DNA of 64,000 nucleotides from Streptomyces davaonensis JCM 4913 (GCF_000349325.1 NC_020504.1:7040053-7104052); one strand, 5' to 3'. Positions 8,896 to 18,640 are shown, numbered from the stretch's first letter. Translations and numbers: made by a program. Notes: generated from the sequence alone by a model not told the origin.

Positions 8896-10080
8896 CTACG
8901 GCAGCGCCAGCATCCGCTCCAGCGCCAGCTTCGCGAACGCCTCGGTCTCCTTGTCGACCTCGATGCGGTTGACGAGCTTGCCCTCGGCCAGGGACTCCAG
9001 GGCCCAGACCAGGTGGGGGAGGTCGATGCGGTTCATGGTGGAGCAGAAGCAGACCGTCTTGTCGAGGAAGACGATCTCCTTGCCCTCCGGCGCGAACCGG
9101 TTCGCCAGCCGGCGGACCAGATTCAGCTCGGTGCCGATGGCCCACTTGGAACCGGCCGGGGCCGCCTCCAGCGCCTTGATGATGTACTCGGTCGAGCCGA
9201 CGTAGTCCGCCGCGGCCACGACCTCGTGCTTGCACTCGGGGTGGACGAGGACGTTGACGCCCGGGATGCGCTCGCGCACGTCGTTGACCGAGTCCAGCGA
9301 GAACCGGCCGTGCACCGAGCAGTGGCCGCGCCACAGGATCATCTTGGCGGCGCGCAGCTCGTCCGCGGTCAGGCCGCCGTTCGGCTTGTGCGGGTTGTAG
9401 ACGACGCAGTCGTCGAGGGACATGCCCATGTCCCGCACCGCGGTGTTGCGGCCGAGGTGCTGGTCGGGCAGGAACAGGACCTTCTCGCCCTGCTCGAAGG
9501 CCCAGTCCAGGGCCCGCTTGGCGTTGGACGAGGTACAGATCGTGCCGCCGTGCTTGCCCGTGAACGCCTTGATGTCGGCGGACGAGTTCATGTAGGACAC
9601 CGGCACGACCTGCTCGGCTATCCCGGCCTCGGTCAGCACGTCCCAGCACTCGGCGACCTGCTCGGCGGTGGCCATGTCGGCCATCGAGCACCCGGCGGCG
9701 AGGTCGGGAAGGACCACCTTCTGCTCGTCGCCGGTCAGGATGTCCGCGGATTCCGCCATGAAGTGCACACCGCAGAAGACGATGTACTCGGCCTCGGGGC
9801 GCGCGGCCGCGTCCCGGGCGAGCTTGAAGGAGTCGCCGGTGACGTCCGCGAACTGGATGACCTCGTCGCGCTGGTAGTGGTGGCCGAGCACGAAGACCTT
9901 GTCGCCGAGCTTCTCCTTGGCCGCGCGGGCGCGCTCGACCAGGTCCGGGTCGGACGGCGAGGGCAGGTCGCCGGGGCACTCCACACCGCGCTCGCTCTTG
10001 GGGTCGGCCTCACGGCCGAGGAGCAGCAGGGCGAGGGGCGTCGGCTGTACGTCGAGCTCCTGGGTCTGGGCGGTGGTCAC
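8896..10080 (-). CDS. nadA: Quinolinate synthase NadA
   Basis: A 394-aa quinolinate synthase, which condenses iminoaspartate with dihydroxyacetone phosphate to quinolinate in de novo NAD synthesis using a [4Fe-4S] cluster. Seen are VFVLGHHYQRDEVIQFAD near the N-terminus and the cluster cysteines in VFCGVHFMAES, HPECKHEV and VCFCSTMNRIDL. GTG 10080 (VTTAQTQELDVQPT) is chosen over the longer open frame because AAAGGG lies about 8 nt upstream and the family starts here. nadB and nadC are not adjacent. The divergent Fe-S carrier gene at 10406 shares the upstream region, which holds nested inverted repeats. Confidence 0.95.
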   Translation of the reverse strand: MTTAQTQELDVQPTPLALLLLGREADPKSERGVECPGDLPSPSDPDLVERARAAKEKLGDKVFVLGHHYQRDEVIQFADVTGDSFKLARDAAARPEAEYIVFCGVHFMAESADILTGDEQKVVLPDLAAGCSMADMATAEQVAECWDVLTEAGIAEQVVPVSYMNSSADIKAFTGKHGGTICTSSNAKRALDWAFEQGEKVLFLPDQHLGRNTAVRDMGMSLDDCVVYNPHKPNGGLTADELRAAKMILWRGHCSVHGRFSLDSVNDVRERIPGVNVLVHPECKHEVVAAADYVGSTEYIIKALEAAPAGSKWAIGTELNLVRRLANRFAPEGKEIVFLDKTVCFCSTMNRIDLPHLVWALESLAEGKLVNRIEVDKETEAFAKLALERMLALP

Positions 10081-10160
10081 GACACGCACCCTTTCTGTTC
10101 TGCGGCTCGCCGGCCGGCGTTCACCGGTCGGCGGGGTCACCATCTGGCTTTTCGTCGAAA

Positions 10161-10227
10161 TGACGCTATCTATCATAACTGCTTCACGTCACTTTGACGA
10201 TGGGCGATAGCGTCCATGTGACGTGAA
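10161..10227. promoter_or_regulatory. Two interleaved inverted repeats in the nadA/erpA divergent region
   Basis: The unusually AT-rich region between two divergent genes holds a perfect 10-bp pair, TTCACGTCAC (10183-10192) with GTGACGTGAA (10218-10227). Interleaved with it is TGACGCTATC (10161-10170) with GATAGCGTCC (10206-10215), 9 of 10 matching. TATCATAACT between them could serve as a promoter element. Looks like an operator region for one or two repressors; the factor is unknown. Confidence 0.5.
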
Positions 10228-10405
10228 TCCCTCCGGGCGGCTCTTCATTCCCGAAAGGGCCGTTTTCCGCTCCCCGGCGCGTGTGCGAGCATGAAGAAGG
10301 AACCGCACGAACCGGTTGGACAAACGCCCGGTCCGGAATGAATCCGCGGCCTCGCCGGTTGGAACCGTCGGCAAGCAGTCTCCGTACAACCCGGGAGAGA
10401 TGTAG

Positions 10406-10762
10406 ATGTCCGTATCGGACGAGACCAAGCCCGTCACCGACGGCATCGTCCTGACCGACGCCGCCGCGTCCAAGGTCAGGGCCCTGCTCGACCAGGAAGG
10501 CCGTGACGACCTCGCCCTGCGCGTCGCCGTCCAGCCCGGCGGCTGCTCCGGCCTGCGCTACCAGCTCTTCTTCGACGAGCGCTCCCTCGACGGCGACGTG
10601 GAGAAGGACTTCGACGGTGTGAAGGTCGTCACCGACCGTATGAGCGCCCCGTACCTGGGCGGCGCCACCATCGACTTCGTCGACACCATCGAGAAGCAGG
10701 GCTTCACGATCGACAACCCGAACGCCACCGGCTCCTGCGCCTGCGGCGACTCCTTCAGCTGA
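10406..10762 (+). CDS. erpA: A-type Fe-S cluster carrier/insertion protein (HesB/IscA/ErpA)
   Basis: A 118-aa A-type carrier that accepts Fe-S clusters and delivers them to apo-enzymes. The three conserved cysteines are present: one in QPGGCSGLRYQLFF (about residue 50) and two in GSCACGDSFS at the C-terminus. GGGAGA lies upstream of ATG 10406. It diverges from nadA, whose product needs a [4Fe-4S] cluster, so the pairing makes biochemical sense. The erpA name is a best fit within the HesB/IscA family. A strong hairpin follows. Confidence 0.9.
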   Translation: MSVSDETKPVTDGIVLTDAAASKVRALLDQEGRDDLALRVAVQPGGCSGLRYQLFFDERSLDGDVEKDFDGVKVVTDRMSAPYLGGATIDFVDTIEKQGFTIDNPNATGSCACGDSFS

Positions 10763-10785
10763 GCCCCTCGGGTTCTGTTTGTACG

Positions 10786-10826
10786 ACGAAGGCGGCGGCC
10801 CCCTCCGACGGGGTCGCCGCCTTCGT
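10786..10826 (+). terminator. Terminator between the Fe-S carrier gene and the converging membrane protein gene
   Basis: 17-nt arms at 10786-10802 and 10810-10826 with one mismatch and a 7-nt loop, ending CTTCGTGTCTCC. It sits between the ends of two converging genes and could work in both directions. Confidence 0.8.
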
Positions 10827-10840
10827 GTCTCCCGGGATGC

Positions 10841-12388
10841 CTACCGGGCCCCGGAGGTCTCAGGCAGCCGGGCGCCCTCCTTCTCCAGCGGGATGCCCTT
10901 GCCGTCCGAGCCCACGACCTTGCGGTCACCGAGCGGCTCGTCCAGCGGGACCGTGCGGTGGTAGAACTTGGCGATCATGATGCAGACCTTGTCGGGCCAG
11001 GGTGTCTCGGTCACCGTGACCCGCACCTCGTCGTCGCTCTCGCTCACCGTCACGTCGTAGTCGGAGCAGACACCGCCGGTGAAGGCCACGGTCAGCTCCT
11101 TGCCCTCGACGGTGTAGCCGTCGACGGTCACGTCCCGGGTGTCGGTCCCCGCGTCCGGACCGGTCGGCCGCGGGCTCGGCCGCTCGGTCGGGGTGTCGGA
11201 CGGTGTCGGGGAGGCCAGGAACTTCGGGTCGATCGCGGGATGCGTCACCGTGAAGCTGTCCTGCGCGCCCGGCGCCCGCACCTGGAACAGCCACGACGGC
11301 ACCAGCGCCTGCTTGGCGTCCACGTAGTGCGCGGCCAGCCCGAACACGGCCTTCTCGACCTCGATGGTCTCCTTCTTGCTCGGCTTCCCGGGCTCCCCGC
11401 AGGAGTCCTGCTCCTCCAGCGGCACCGGGCTGGCGCAGCCGCCGATCCCCGCCTGCGGGTCGTCCGCCGGCGCCGTGTTCATCAGCGCGAGCGTCTTCTC
11501 CGCGCTCAGCACGGGATACGTGTCGCTCTTCACCGGCGCCTTCAACTGGCCGCTGCCGCCGACCACTTCACCCTGCGCGCTCACCGTCACGCCGGTCGTC
11601 CAGCCGTAGGTGGGCAGCCCGCCGACCACCGGCTCGGCGTTCACCACCCGCTGGGCGTCCATGACCTGGCTCGCGTCGAGCTTGGCGTCGTCCTGGCCCA
11701 CCGCCTTCAGCACCGGCGCCGCGGCCTTCTTCGCCACCGCCTCGCTCACCGGGTCGACGGCGTCACCGCCGGGCTTGTCGGCGCAGACGGTCGTGCTCTG
11801 GCAGCTGTCGGTGCCCAGGGCGTAACGCTGGAAGGTCCAGGTCCCCGGCGCCTGCTGGTTCACCTGAAGCGACGGCCCCGTCCCGTCCTTGCCGCCGATC
11901 CGCCAGGCCTGCCCCTGAAGCACCGGCTTCCCGCTGACCCCGAGCGCCTTGGCGAGCCGTGCCACCTCGTCCTCGGTGACCTGACCCCGGGCCCGGTACA
12001 CGGCGGCCGAGCCGGGCCCGTCCGGCAGCGCGCCGTCAGCCTGGAAGGTGGCGCCGTACGGATTCGGCTCCCCGGGCGCGATACCGGCGCCGGAACCCTC
12101 GGAGTACCCGTCGAGCGCGAGCGGCGGGGGAGTGTCGGCCCCGGGCATCCCGGAGGACGTACCCCCGTCGGACCCGTCCGAGCCGTCGGACGCGGTGGCG
12201 GCGAGATAGGCCCCGCCACCGCCGACGAGCAGAACGGCGGCGGCGACGGAGGCGATGATCACAGGGGAACGGCGCCGCCCGGGACCGGAGCCCGCGCCGG
12301 GCTCCGTCGTCTCGTCGGCCCCGACGACGTCGGGCCGGTCCGCGTCGGGCTCGGCCGCGTCGTCGTTGTCGGGTCGCTCGGTGTTCAC
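10841..12388 (-). CDS. Membrane-anchored protein of unknown function
   Basis: A 515-aa protein I cannot assign to a named family. Residues 1-40 are acidic and cytoplasmic, one transmembrane helix follows (SPVIIASVAAAVLLVGGGGA), and the rest is an extracellular domain with Pro/Thr-rich spacers around 400-425. The C-terminal part (TVDGYTVEGKELTVAF onward) has isolated cysteines that could pair. GTG 12388 (VNTERPDNDD) is chosen because AAGGAG lies 7 nt upstream; the open frame reaches 12451. Related anchored proteins sit near the same Fe-S and kinase genes in other Streptomyces, from memory. Confidence 0.75.
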   Translation of the reverse strand: MNTERPDNDDAAEPDADRPDVVGADETTEPGAGSGPGRRRSPVIIASVAAAVLLVGGGGAYLAATASDGSDGSDGGTSSGMPGADTPPPLALDGYSEGSGAGIAPGEPNPYGATFQADGALPDGPGSAAVYRARGQVTEDEVARLAKALGVSGKPVLQGQAWRIGGKDGTGPSLQVNQQAPGTWTFQRYALGTDSCQSTTVCADKPGGDAVDPVSEAVAKKAAAPVLKAVGQDDAKLDASQVMDAQRVVNAEPVVGGLPTYGWTTGVTVSAQGEVVGGSGQLKAPVKSDTYPVLSAEKTLALMNTAPADDPQAGIGGCASPVPLEEQDSCGEPGKPSKKETIEVEKAVFGLAAHYVDAKQALVPSWLFQVRAPGAQDSFTVTHPAIDPKFLASPTPSDTPTERPSPRPTGPDAGTDTRDVTVDGYTVEGKELTVAFTGGVCSDYDVTVSESDDEVRVTVTETPWPDKVCIMIAKFYHRTVPLDEPLGDRKVVGSDGKGIPLEKEGARLPETSGAR

Positions 12389-12481
12389 CGCATCGCTCCT
12401 TGGGTCGTATCCCGCATCCCCTTTCCAGGGGACGTCGATGGGACGCGGCACACGAGCCGGCGGTTCCCCGAGCGAGCCGAA

Positions 12482-12691
12482 TCAGTCGCCGTAGTCCGAC
12501 ATGGCGTCCAGCAGCCGAGCGGACTTGCTCGGCACCTCCACTCCATGGATGAGCGAGGGGGAGACCGGCCCGGAGGCGGTCCGGTCGGGAACGTGCCAGT
12601 GGCCGGCCATCCGGGCGCAGTCGCCGCGCAGCGTCGCCAGATCGCCGTCCACGTCCGCGGGGACGGCAACCGGAGCCTTGAGTTTCGTCAT
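12482..12691 (-). CDS. Small protein of unknown function (69 aa)
   Basis: Encodes MTKLKAPVAVPADVDGDLAT... ending SDYGD, with no transmembrane segment, cysteine pair or known motif beyond a single Cys. It has codon-position GC bias like its neighbours and lies upstream of the membrane protein in the same direction. No good Shine-Dalgarno sequence precedes ATG 12691, so it may be translated from a short or leaderless transcript. It could alternatively be a chance frame, but composition favours a real gene. Confidence 0.55.
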   Translation of the reverse strand: MTKLKAPVAVPADVDGDLATLRGDCARMAGHWHVPDRTASGPVSPSLIHGVEVPSKSARLLDAMSDYGD

Positions 12692-12826
12692 AGCGGAACC
12701 GTAAGCACGACATGGCCTGCCAAGAAAGATCTACTATCAGGTAGTTTTGGCCGCTTCTGAGCGGTACCCCGGACCCGGTAGCGTTAACTGTCAATCCGCC
12801 TCCGCATCCGCAGGAGAATCCCAGCC

Positions 12827-13801
12827 GTGCGCATCGCAGTCACCGGCTCCATCGCCACCGACCACCTCATGACCTTCCCCGGCCGCTTCGCCGACCAGTT
12901 CGTCGCGGACCAGCTGCACACGGTCTCGCTCTCGTTCCTGGTCGACAACCTGGACGTCCGCCGGGGCGGCGTCGGCGCGAACATCGCCTTCGGCATGGGA
13001 CAGCTCGGCACCCGGCCGATCCTGGCCGGCGCCGCGGGCTTCGACTTCGACGAGTACCGCGCCTGGCTCGACCGCCACGGCGTCGACACCGACTCGGTGC
13101 GGATCTCCGAGACCCTGCACACCGCGCGCTTCGTGTGCACCACCGACTCCGACCACAACCAGATCGGCTCCTTCTACACCGGCGCGATGAGCGAGGCCCG
13201 CCTCATCGAACTGAAGACCGTCGCGGACCGTGTCGGCGGCCTCGACCTGGTCCTCATCGGCGCCGACGACCCCGAGGCGATGCTCCGCCACACCGAGGAG
13301 TGCCGCTCGCGCGGTATCCCCTTCGCCGCGGACTTCTCCCAGCAGATCGCCCGGATGAACGGCGACGAGATCCGGATACTGCTGGACGGGGCGACATACC
13401 TCTTCTCCAACGAGTACGAGAAGGGCCTCATCGAGACCAAGACCGGCTGGTCGGACGCGGAGATCCTGGCCAAGGTCGGCCACCGCGTCACGACCCTCGG
13501 CTCGCGGGGTGTCCGCATCGAGCGGCAGGGCGAGGACCCCATCGAGGTCGGCTGCGCCGAGGAGGAGCGCAAGGCCGACCCGACGGGTGTCGGCGACGCG
13601 TTCCGCGCCGGATTCCTGTCCGGTCTTGCGTGGGGGGTTTCGCTGGAGCGGGCGGCGCAGGTGGGCTGCATGCTGGCGACGCTCGTCATCGAGACGGTGG
13701 GTACGCAGGAGTACCAGCTGCGTCGGGGGCACTTCATGGAGCGGTTCACGAAGGCGTACGGGGATGAGGCTGCGGGTGAGGTCCAGGGGTATCTGAGCTG
13801 A
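12827..13801 (+). CDS. PfkB-family sugar/nucleoside kinase, adenosine kinase-like
   Basis: A 324-aa ribokinase/PfkB-fold kinase. The N-terminus MRIAVTGSIATDHLMTFPGR and the anion-hole and catalytic-base motif DPTGVGDAFRAGF (251-263, base Asp257) are clear. It resembles the M. tuberculosis adenosine kinase Rv2202c along its length as I remember that sequence, so phosphorylation of adenosine to AMP is the best guess. GTG 12827 has AGGAG about 10 nt upstream. It is monocistronic and ends two bases before the converging desulfurase gene. A carbohydrate substrate remains possible. Confidence 0.85.
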   Translation: MRIAVTGSIATDHLMTFPGRFADQFVADQLHTVSLSFLVDNLDVRRGGVGANIAFGMGQLGTRPILAGAAGFDFDEYRAWLDRHGVDTDSVRISETLHTARFVCTTDSDHNQIGSFYTGAMSEARLIELKTVADRVGGLDLVLIGADDPEAMLRHTEECRSRGIPFAADFSQQIARMNGDEIRILLDGATYLFSNEYEKGLIETKTGWSDAEILAKVGHRVTTLGSRGVRIERQGEDPIEVGCAEEERKADPTGVGDAFRAGFLSGLAWGVSLERAAQVGCMLATLVIETVGTQEYQLRRGHFMERFTKAYGDEAAGEVQGYLS

Positions 13802-13802
13802 C

Positions 13803-15179
13803 CTAGCTCACCCGGCGGACCAGGTACGCGGTACCTCGGTCCGCCGGTTCCTCCCCTACGTACTCCTGCCCCCGCATCTCGCACCACGCGGGGATGTCCA
13901 GGCGGGCCGCCTCGTCGTCGGAGAGGACCCGGACGGTCCCGCCGATCGGCACATCGCCGATGACCTTCGCCAGCTCAATGACCGGAATCGGGCACCGCTT
14001 GCCCAGGGCGTCGACGACCAAGGCGTCCTCCTGTACGACGACTCTCGCTGCCGGAGCGCCCAGCTTCTCCCGTACCGACGCCACCGCGCCCGGCAGCACG
14101 TCCAGGAACCGCGTCACGTCCTCCTCGGGCGTCCCGAGCGGCAGCGACACTCGGACATTCCCCTCACTCAGCACCCCCATGGCCTTCAGTACGTGGCTCG
14201 GTGTCAGGGTGCTGCTCGTGCAGGACGATCCGGACGAGACGGAGAAACCGGCACGGTCCAGCTCGTGGAGCAGAGCCTCCCCGTCGACATAGAGACAAGA
14301 GAAGGTGACGATCCCGGGCACCCGGCGCTCCGGATCCCCCACCACCTCCACATCCGGCACCAGTTCCGGCACCCGCGCCCGGATCCGCTCCGTCAGCTCC
14401 CGCAGCCGCGCCGCCTCCTGGGCCGCCTCCGCCCGCACCGCCCGCAGCGAGGCGGCCGCCGCCACGATCGCCGGGAGGTTCTCGAACCCCGGCGCCCGCC
14501 CGGACTCGCGCTCGTCCACGGGCCCTTGAGCAGCGAACCGCACCCCTTTGCGTACGGCGAGCAGCCCCACCCCGGACGGCCCACCCCACTTGTGCGCACT
14601 GGCCGTCAGCAGCGACCAGTCCCCGCCGACCGGCCCCCACCCCAACGACTGCGCAGCATCCACCAACAGCGGCACCCCGGCCGCCCGGCACACCCCGGCC
14701 ACTTCACCCACCGGCTGCTCGGTCCCCACCTCATGATTGGCCGACTGAAGACAGGCCAGCGCGGTATCGGGGAGCAGGGCTTCCGCGTAGGCGGCGGGAT
14801 CCACGGTTCCCGACCGGTCGACACTCACCCGGGTGACCGAGCCGCCCTCCCGTTCATGGATTTCGGCCGAATGGAGCACGGAAGAATGTTCAACGGCTGA
14901 CACGATGAGGTGACGCCCCGCCCGCCGCCGCCCGGCCAACGCCCCCGCGATCCCGGCATGCACGGCCTGGGTACCCGAGGCGGTGAAGCTCAGCTCATCA
15001 GGACGGCACCCCACGGCTTCAGCAGCGGCCTCCCGAGCCGCATCCAGCAGCATCCGAGCCCGTCGCCCCTCCCGATACAACCGCGCAGGATCAGCCCACC
15101 CTTCATCAAGGGAGGCCAACAGCGCCTGACGAGCGACGGGATGGAGCGGAGCACCGGAAGCAGCGTCGAAATAGACCAC
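13803..15179 (-). CDS. Cysteine desulfurase fused to a TusA-type sulfurtransferase
   Basis: A 458-aa two-domain enzyme. Residues 1-370 are a class V PLP cysteine desulfurase (NifS/IscS type) with Schiff-base Lys197 in SAHKWGGPSG and active-site Cys320 in VSSGSSCTSST. Residues 380-458 are a TusA/SirA domain with Cys396 in GKRCPIPVIEL. The fusion suggests that persulfide made on Cys320 passes directly to the TusA cysteine and then to Fe-S, tRNA-thiolation or molybdopterin acceptors. ATG 15179 gives the usual start MVYFDAASGAPLHP. Upstream lies the ctaC promoter region with a dispersed repeat. Confidence 0.92.
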   Translation of the reverse strand: MVYFDAASGAPLHPVARQALLASLDEGWADPARLYREGRRARMLLDAAREAAAEAVGCRPDELSFTASGTQAVHAGIAGALAGRRRAGRHLIVSAVEHSSVLHSAEIHEREGGSVTRVSVDRSGTVDPAAYAEALLPDTALACLQSANHEVGTEQPVGEVAGVCRAAGVPLLVDAAQSLGWGPVGGDWSLLTASAHKWGGPSGVGLLAVRKGVRFAAQGPVDERESGRAPGFENLPAIVAAAASLRAVRAEAAQEAARLRELTERIRARVPELVPDVEVVGDPERRVPGIVTFSCLYVDGEALLHELDRAGFSVSSGSSCTSSTLTPSHVLKAMGVLSEGNVRVSLPLGTPEEDVTRFLDVLPGAVASVREKLGAPAARVVVQEDALVVDALGKRCPIPVIELAKVIGDVPIGGTVRVLSDDEAARLDIPAWCEMRGQEYVGEEPADRGTAYLVRRVS

Positions 15180-15198
15180 ACGGCAACGCTAACTCCCC

Positions 15199-15247
15199 AG
15201 GGGCGCGGGGAACTGCGCGACCAGCCACAACAGACCCGCAGCCGCCA
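15199..15247. repeat. Dispersed intergenic repeat, copy B
   Basis: Contains GGGGCGCGGGGAACTGCGCG, then ACCAGCCACAACAGACCCGC and AGCCGCCAA. It is the most complete of three related copies in the window and sits between the divergent desulfurase and ctaC genes. About 60 bp further on, CGGCTAGGGT (15305-15314) contains a TAGGGT that could be a -10 box for ctaC, without a clear -35. Confidence 0.65.
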
Positions 15248-15422
15248 ATCCAGCGAACCCCCAACCCACTAGGCACCCCTCCCCGCGAACCCTCGGAGAG
15301 CGTCGGCTAGGGTTTGGTCCGCATAAACATCCAAACCCCTGCCCGACGCAGGGCGGCGACCGACCACCGAGTAAGGCAGGCCGCAGCCAACCGCGCGGGC
15401 GAGACTCTCGGGAAGGCGCTAC

Positions 15423-16382
15423 GTGAGTCCCAACGGCTCCGACCGCTCGCCGCGGCGCCCGATGCGGCGGAAGCTGCTGCAAGGCATGACCGCGGGCCTG
15501 GTCCTGGCGACCGCCACCGGTTGCACATACAAGGACTTCCCCCGCCTTGGTATGCCCACCCCGACCACGGAAGAGGCTCCGCGGATCCTCTCCCTGTGGC
15601 AGGGCTCCTGGGCCGCCGCGCTCGCCGTCGGCGTGCTGGTGTGGGGTCTGATCATCTGGAGCGCCATCTTCCACCGGCGCAGCCGCACCAAGGTCGAGGT
15701 GCCTCCGCAGACCCGGTACAACATGCCCATCGAGGCGCTGTACACGGTGGTCCCGCTCATCATCGTCTCGGTGCTGTTCTACTTCACGGCCCGCGACGAG
15801 TCGAAGCTCCTCGAGCTCAAGGACAAGCCCGACGTCACCATCAACGTCGTCGGCTTCCAGTGGAGCTGGTGCTTCAACTACGTCGAGAACGTCGACGGTT
15901 CCACCGGTGACGCCACCAAGAACAAGGAACTGAGCGCGATCCCGGACCGCTTCAAGGAAGACTTCCCGGCCAACGCCGGCGGTGTCTACGACTGCGGCAC
16001 CCCGGGCACGCGGAACCCGCAGACCGGCAACCCGGGTCCGACCCTGTGGCTGCCGGAGGGCCAGCGGGTCCGCTTCGTTCTCACCTCGCGTGACGTCATC
16101 CACTCCTTCTGGGTCGTCCCGTTCCTGATGAAGCAGGACGTCATCCCGGGCCACACCAACGCCTTCGAGGTGACCCCCAACCAGGAGGGCACCTTCCTGG
16201 GCAAGTGCGCCGAGCTCTGCGGCGTCGACCACTCGCGGATGCTGTTCAACGTGAAGGTCGTCTCCCAGGAGCGCTACGAGCAGCACCTTCAGGACCTCGT
16301 GAAGAAGGGGCAGACCGGTTACGTTCCCGCCGGCATCGCGCAGACGAGCCACGAGAAGAACCGGGAGACGAACAACCTGTGA
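15423..16382 (+). CDS. ctaC: Cytochrome c oxidase subunit II
   Basis: Subunit II (319 aa) of the aa3 oxidase, which takes electrons from the cytochrome bcc complex through the CuA centre. Basic N-terminus, then a lipoprotein-like signal ending ATGCTYKDF (Cys near residue 37), two transmembrane helices (about 60-85 and 105-125) and an extracellular cupredoxin domain. The CuA ligands are seen in [19 protein letters not shown] 15423 is chosen as the start that keeps the signal sequence. Its TGA overlaps the ctaD GTG, so the two are coupled. Confidence 0.96.
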   Translation: MSPNGSDRSPRRPMRRKLLQGMTAGLVLATATGCTYKDFPRLGMPTPTTEEAPRILSLWQGSWAAALAVGVLVWGLIIWSAIFHRRSRTKVEVPPQTRYNMPIEALYTVVPLIIVSVLFYFTARDESKLLELKDKPDVTINVVGFQWSWCFNYVENVDGSTGDATKNKELSAIPDRFKEDFPANAGGVYDCGTPGTRNPQTGNPGPTLWLPEGQRVRFVLTSRDVIHSFWVVPFLMKQDVIPGHTNAFEVTPNQEGTFLGKCAELCGVDHSRMLFNVKVVSQERYEQHLQDLVKKGQTGYVPAGIAQTSHEKNRETNNL

Positions 16383-18115
16383 GCATCCTCAACGAACCCC
16401 AGGGTGCCGCGGCAGCAGAGTCCCACTACGCGGACGAGTTGCCGGTCAGGCGCAAGCAGCCCGGCAACGTCGTGATCAAGTGGCTCACCACCACTGACCA
16501 CAAGACGATCGGAACGCTCTACCTCGTCACGTCGTTCGTGTTCTTCTGCATCGGTGGCGTCATGGCGTTGCTCATGCGCGCCGAGCTGGCCCGTCCGGGC
16601 CTGCAGATGATGTCGAACGAGCAGTTCAACCAGGCGTTCACGATGCACGGCACGATCATGCTGCTGATGTTCGCGACGCCGCTGTTCGCCGGTTTCGCGA
16701 ACTGGATCATGCCGCTCCAGATCGGTGCCCCCGATGTGGCGTTCCCGCGGCTGAACATGTTCGCCTACTGGCTGTACCTGTTCGGCTCGCTGATCGCGGT
16801 GGGCGGCTTCCTCACCCCGGACGGCGCCGCCGACTTCGGCTGGTTCGCCTACAGCCCGCTGTCGGACGCGGTCCGCAGCCCGGGCATCGGCGCCGACATG
16901 TGGATCATGGGTCTGGCCATGTCCGGCTTCGGCACCATCCTCGGCTCGGTCAACTTCATCACCACGATCATCTGCATGCGCGCTCCGGGCATGACGATGT
17001 TCCGCATGCCGATCTTCACCTGGAACGTGCTGCTGACCGGTGTCCTGGTCCTGCTCGCCTTCCCCGTGCTGGCGGCGGCGCTGTTCGCGCTGGAGGCGGA
17101 CCGCAAGTTCGGCTCCCACATCTTCGACTCCGCCAACGGCGGCGCGCTGTTGTGGCAGCACCTTTTCTGGTTCTTCGGCCATCCAGAGGTGTACATCATC
17201 GCCCTGCCGTTCTTCGGCATCATCTCCGAGGTCATCCCGGTCTTCTCCCGCAAGCCGATGTTCGGCTACATGGGCCTGATCGCGGCGACCATCTCGATCG
17301 CGGGTCTGTCGATCACGGTGTGGGCGCACCACATGTACGTCACCGGCGGTGTACTGCTGCCGTTCTTCTCCTTCATGACCTTCCTGATCGCGGTCCCGAC
17401 CGGTGTGAAGTTCTTCAACTGGATCGGCACCATGTGGAAGGGCAGTCTGTCCTTCGAGACACCGATGCTCTGGGCCACCGGCTTCCTCATCACCTTCACG
17501 TTCGGTGGTCTGACCGGTGTCATCCTGGCCTCGCCGCCGATGGACTTCCACGTCTCGGACTCGTACTTCGTGGTGGCGCACTTCCACTACGTGGTGTTCG
17601 GCACCGTGGTGTTCGCGATGTTCTCCGGCTTCCACTTCTGGTGGCCGAAGTTCACCGGCAAGATGCTCGACGAGCGCCTCGGCAAGATCACGTTCTGGAC
17701 GCTGTTCGTCGGCTTCCACGGCACCTTCCTGGTCCAGCACTGGCTGGGCGCGGAGGGCATGCCGCGGCGTTACGCGGACTACCTCGCGGCCGACGGCTTC
17801 ACCGCCCTGAACACGGTCTCGACGATCAGCTCGTTCGTCCTCGGTCTGTCGATCCTGCCGTTCTTCTACAACATCTGGAAGACGGCCAAGTACGGCAAGA
17901 AGGTCGAGGTCGACGACCCGTGGGGCTACGGCCGTTCGCTGGAGTGGGCGACGTCCTGCCCGCCGCCGCGGCACAACTTCCTCACCCTGCCGCGGATCCG
18001 CAGTGAATCCCCGGCGTTCGACCTGCACCACCCTGAGATCGCCGCTCTCGACCAGCTCGAGAACGCCCCTCACGGTGACAAGGCCCTGGCTGGTGGCAAG
18101 GAGGCCGGCAAGTGA
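16379..18115 (+). CDS. ctaD: Cytochrome c oxidase subunit I
   Basis: Catalytic subunit (578 aa) of the aa3-type oxidase, carrying haem a and the haem a3-CuB centre that reduces O2. Twelve transmembrane helices are visible. Metal ligands lie in [10 protein letters not shown] (haem a His), [12 protein letters not shown] (CuB His and the cross-linked His-Tyr) and WAHHMYVTG (CuB), with HFHYVVFG near residue 395 (haem ligands). GTG 16379 overlaps the ctaC stop (GTGA). The frame is open further upstream inside ctaC, but [16 protein letters not shown] is the normal start. ctaF overlaps its stop. Confidence 0.97.
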   Translation: MSILNEPQGAAAAESHYADELPVRRKQPGNVVIKWLTTTDHKTIGTLYLVTSFVFFCIGGVMALLMRAELARPGLQMMSNEQFNQAFTMHGTIMLLMFATPLFAGFANWIMPLQIGAPDVAFPRLNMFAYWLYLFGSLIAVGGFLTPDGAADFGWFAYSPLSDAVRSPGIGADMWIMGLAMSGFGTILGSVNFITTIICMRAPGMTMFRMPIFTWNVLLTGVLVLLAFPVLAAALFALEADRKFGSHIFDSANGGALLWQHLFWFFGHPEVYIIALPFFGIISEVIPVFSRKPMFGYMGLIAATISIAGLSITVWAHHMYVTGGVLLPFFSFMTFLIAVPTGVKFFNWIGTMWKGSLSFETPMLWATGFLITFTFGGLTGVILASPPMDFHVSDSYFVVAHFHYVVFGTVVFAMFSGFHFWWPKFTGKMLDERLGKITFWTLFVGFHGTFLVQHWLGAEGMPRRYADYLAADGFTALNTVSTISSFVLGLSILPFFYNIWKTAKYGKKVEVDDPWGYGRSLEWATSCPPPRHNFLTLPRIRSESPAFDLHHPEIAALDQLENAPHGDKALAGGKEAGK

Positions 18116-18510
18116 AGATCCAAGGCAGGATGTTCATCTGGCTGAGCGTCTTCGTCCTCGCCATGGCGATCGTCTATGGCGTGTGGTCGAAGGAGCCGGC
18201 CGGTACGACGGCCCTCTTCCTGGCGTTCGGCCTGTGCATCATGGTCGGCTTCTACCTGGGCTTCACGGCCCGGCGGGTCGACGCGGGCGCGCAGGACAAC
18301 AAGAACGCGGACGTGGCGGACGACGCCGGCGAGGTCGGGTTCTTCAGCCCGCACAGCTGGCAGCCGCTCTCGCTGGCCGTGGGTGGCGCGCTCGCCTTCC
18401 TCGCGGTCGCCATCGGCTGGTGGCTGATGTACTTCTCGGCCCCGCTGATCCTCATCGGCCTCTACGGCTGGGTCTTCGAGTACTACCGCGGTGAGAACCG
18501 CACCCAGTAA
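18112..18510 (+). CDS. ctaF: Cytochrome c oxidase subunit IV
   Basis: A 132-aa actinobacterial-type subunit IV of the aa3 oxidase. Two transmembrane helices occupy roughly residues 5-55 and two more residues 85-125, separated by a hydrophilic loop with [18 protein letters not shown] 18112 overlaps the ctaD TGA (GTGA), the third coupled gene of ctaCDF. It is required for a stable oxidase complex in actinobacteria but carries no cofactor. The operon ends at a hairpin just downstream. Confidence 0.93.
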   Translation: MKIQGRMFIWLSVFVLAMAIVYGVWSKEPAGTTALFLAFGLCIMVGFYLGFTARRVDAGAQDNKNADVADDAGEVGFFSPHSWQPLSLAVGGALAFLAVAIGWWLMYFSAPLILIGLYGWVFEYYRGENRTQ

Positions 18511-18527
18511 CACGCGCCGAGCGCTCT

Positions 18528-18563
18528 GGAGCCCGGACACTCCGTCAGGAGAGTCCGGGCTCC
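18528..18563 (+). terminator. Terminator of the ctaCDF operon
   Basis: Arms GGAGCCCGGACACTCC and GGAGAGTCCGGGCTCC pair with one mismatch around a 4-nt loop (GTCA), followed by TCCGTTT. Placed 18 nt after the ctaF stop. Confidence 0.82.
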
Positions 18564-18640
18564 TCCGTTTGCCACGCCTTCGATCCCTCGTAAGGATTAC
18601 TCGGCGCGCCGCGCTTGACGTGGCTCCCTAGCGTGAAGTC

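Noticed and set aside
8896..10176. Longer nadA start at 10176
   Set aside because: The extra 32 residues are not conserved in quinolinate synthases, and the GTG at 10080 has a ribosome site.
16319..18073. Minus-strand open frame opposite ctaD
   Set aside because: Artefact of GC-rich codon bias; ctaD is a certain gene.
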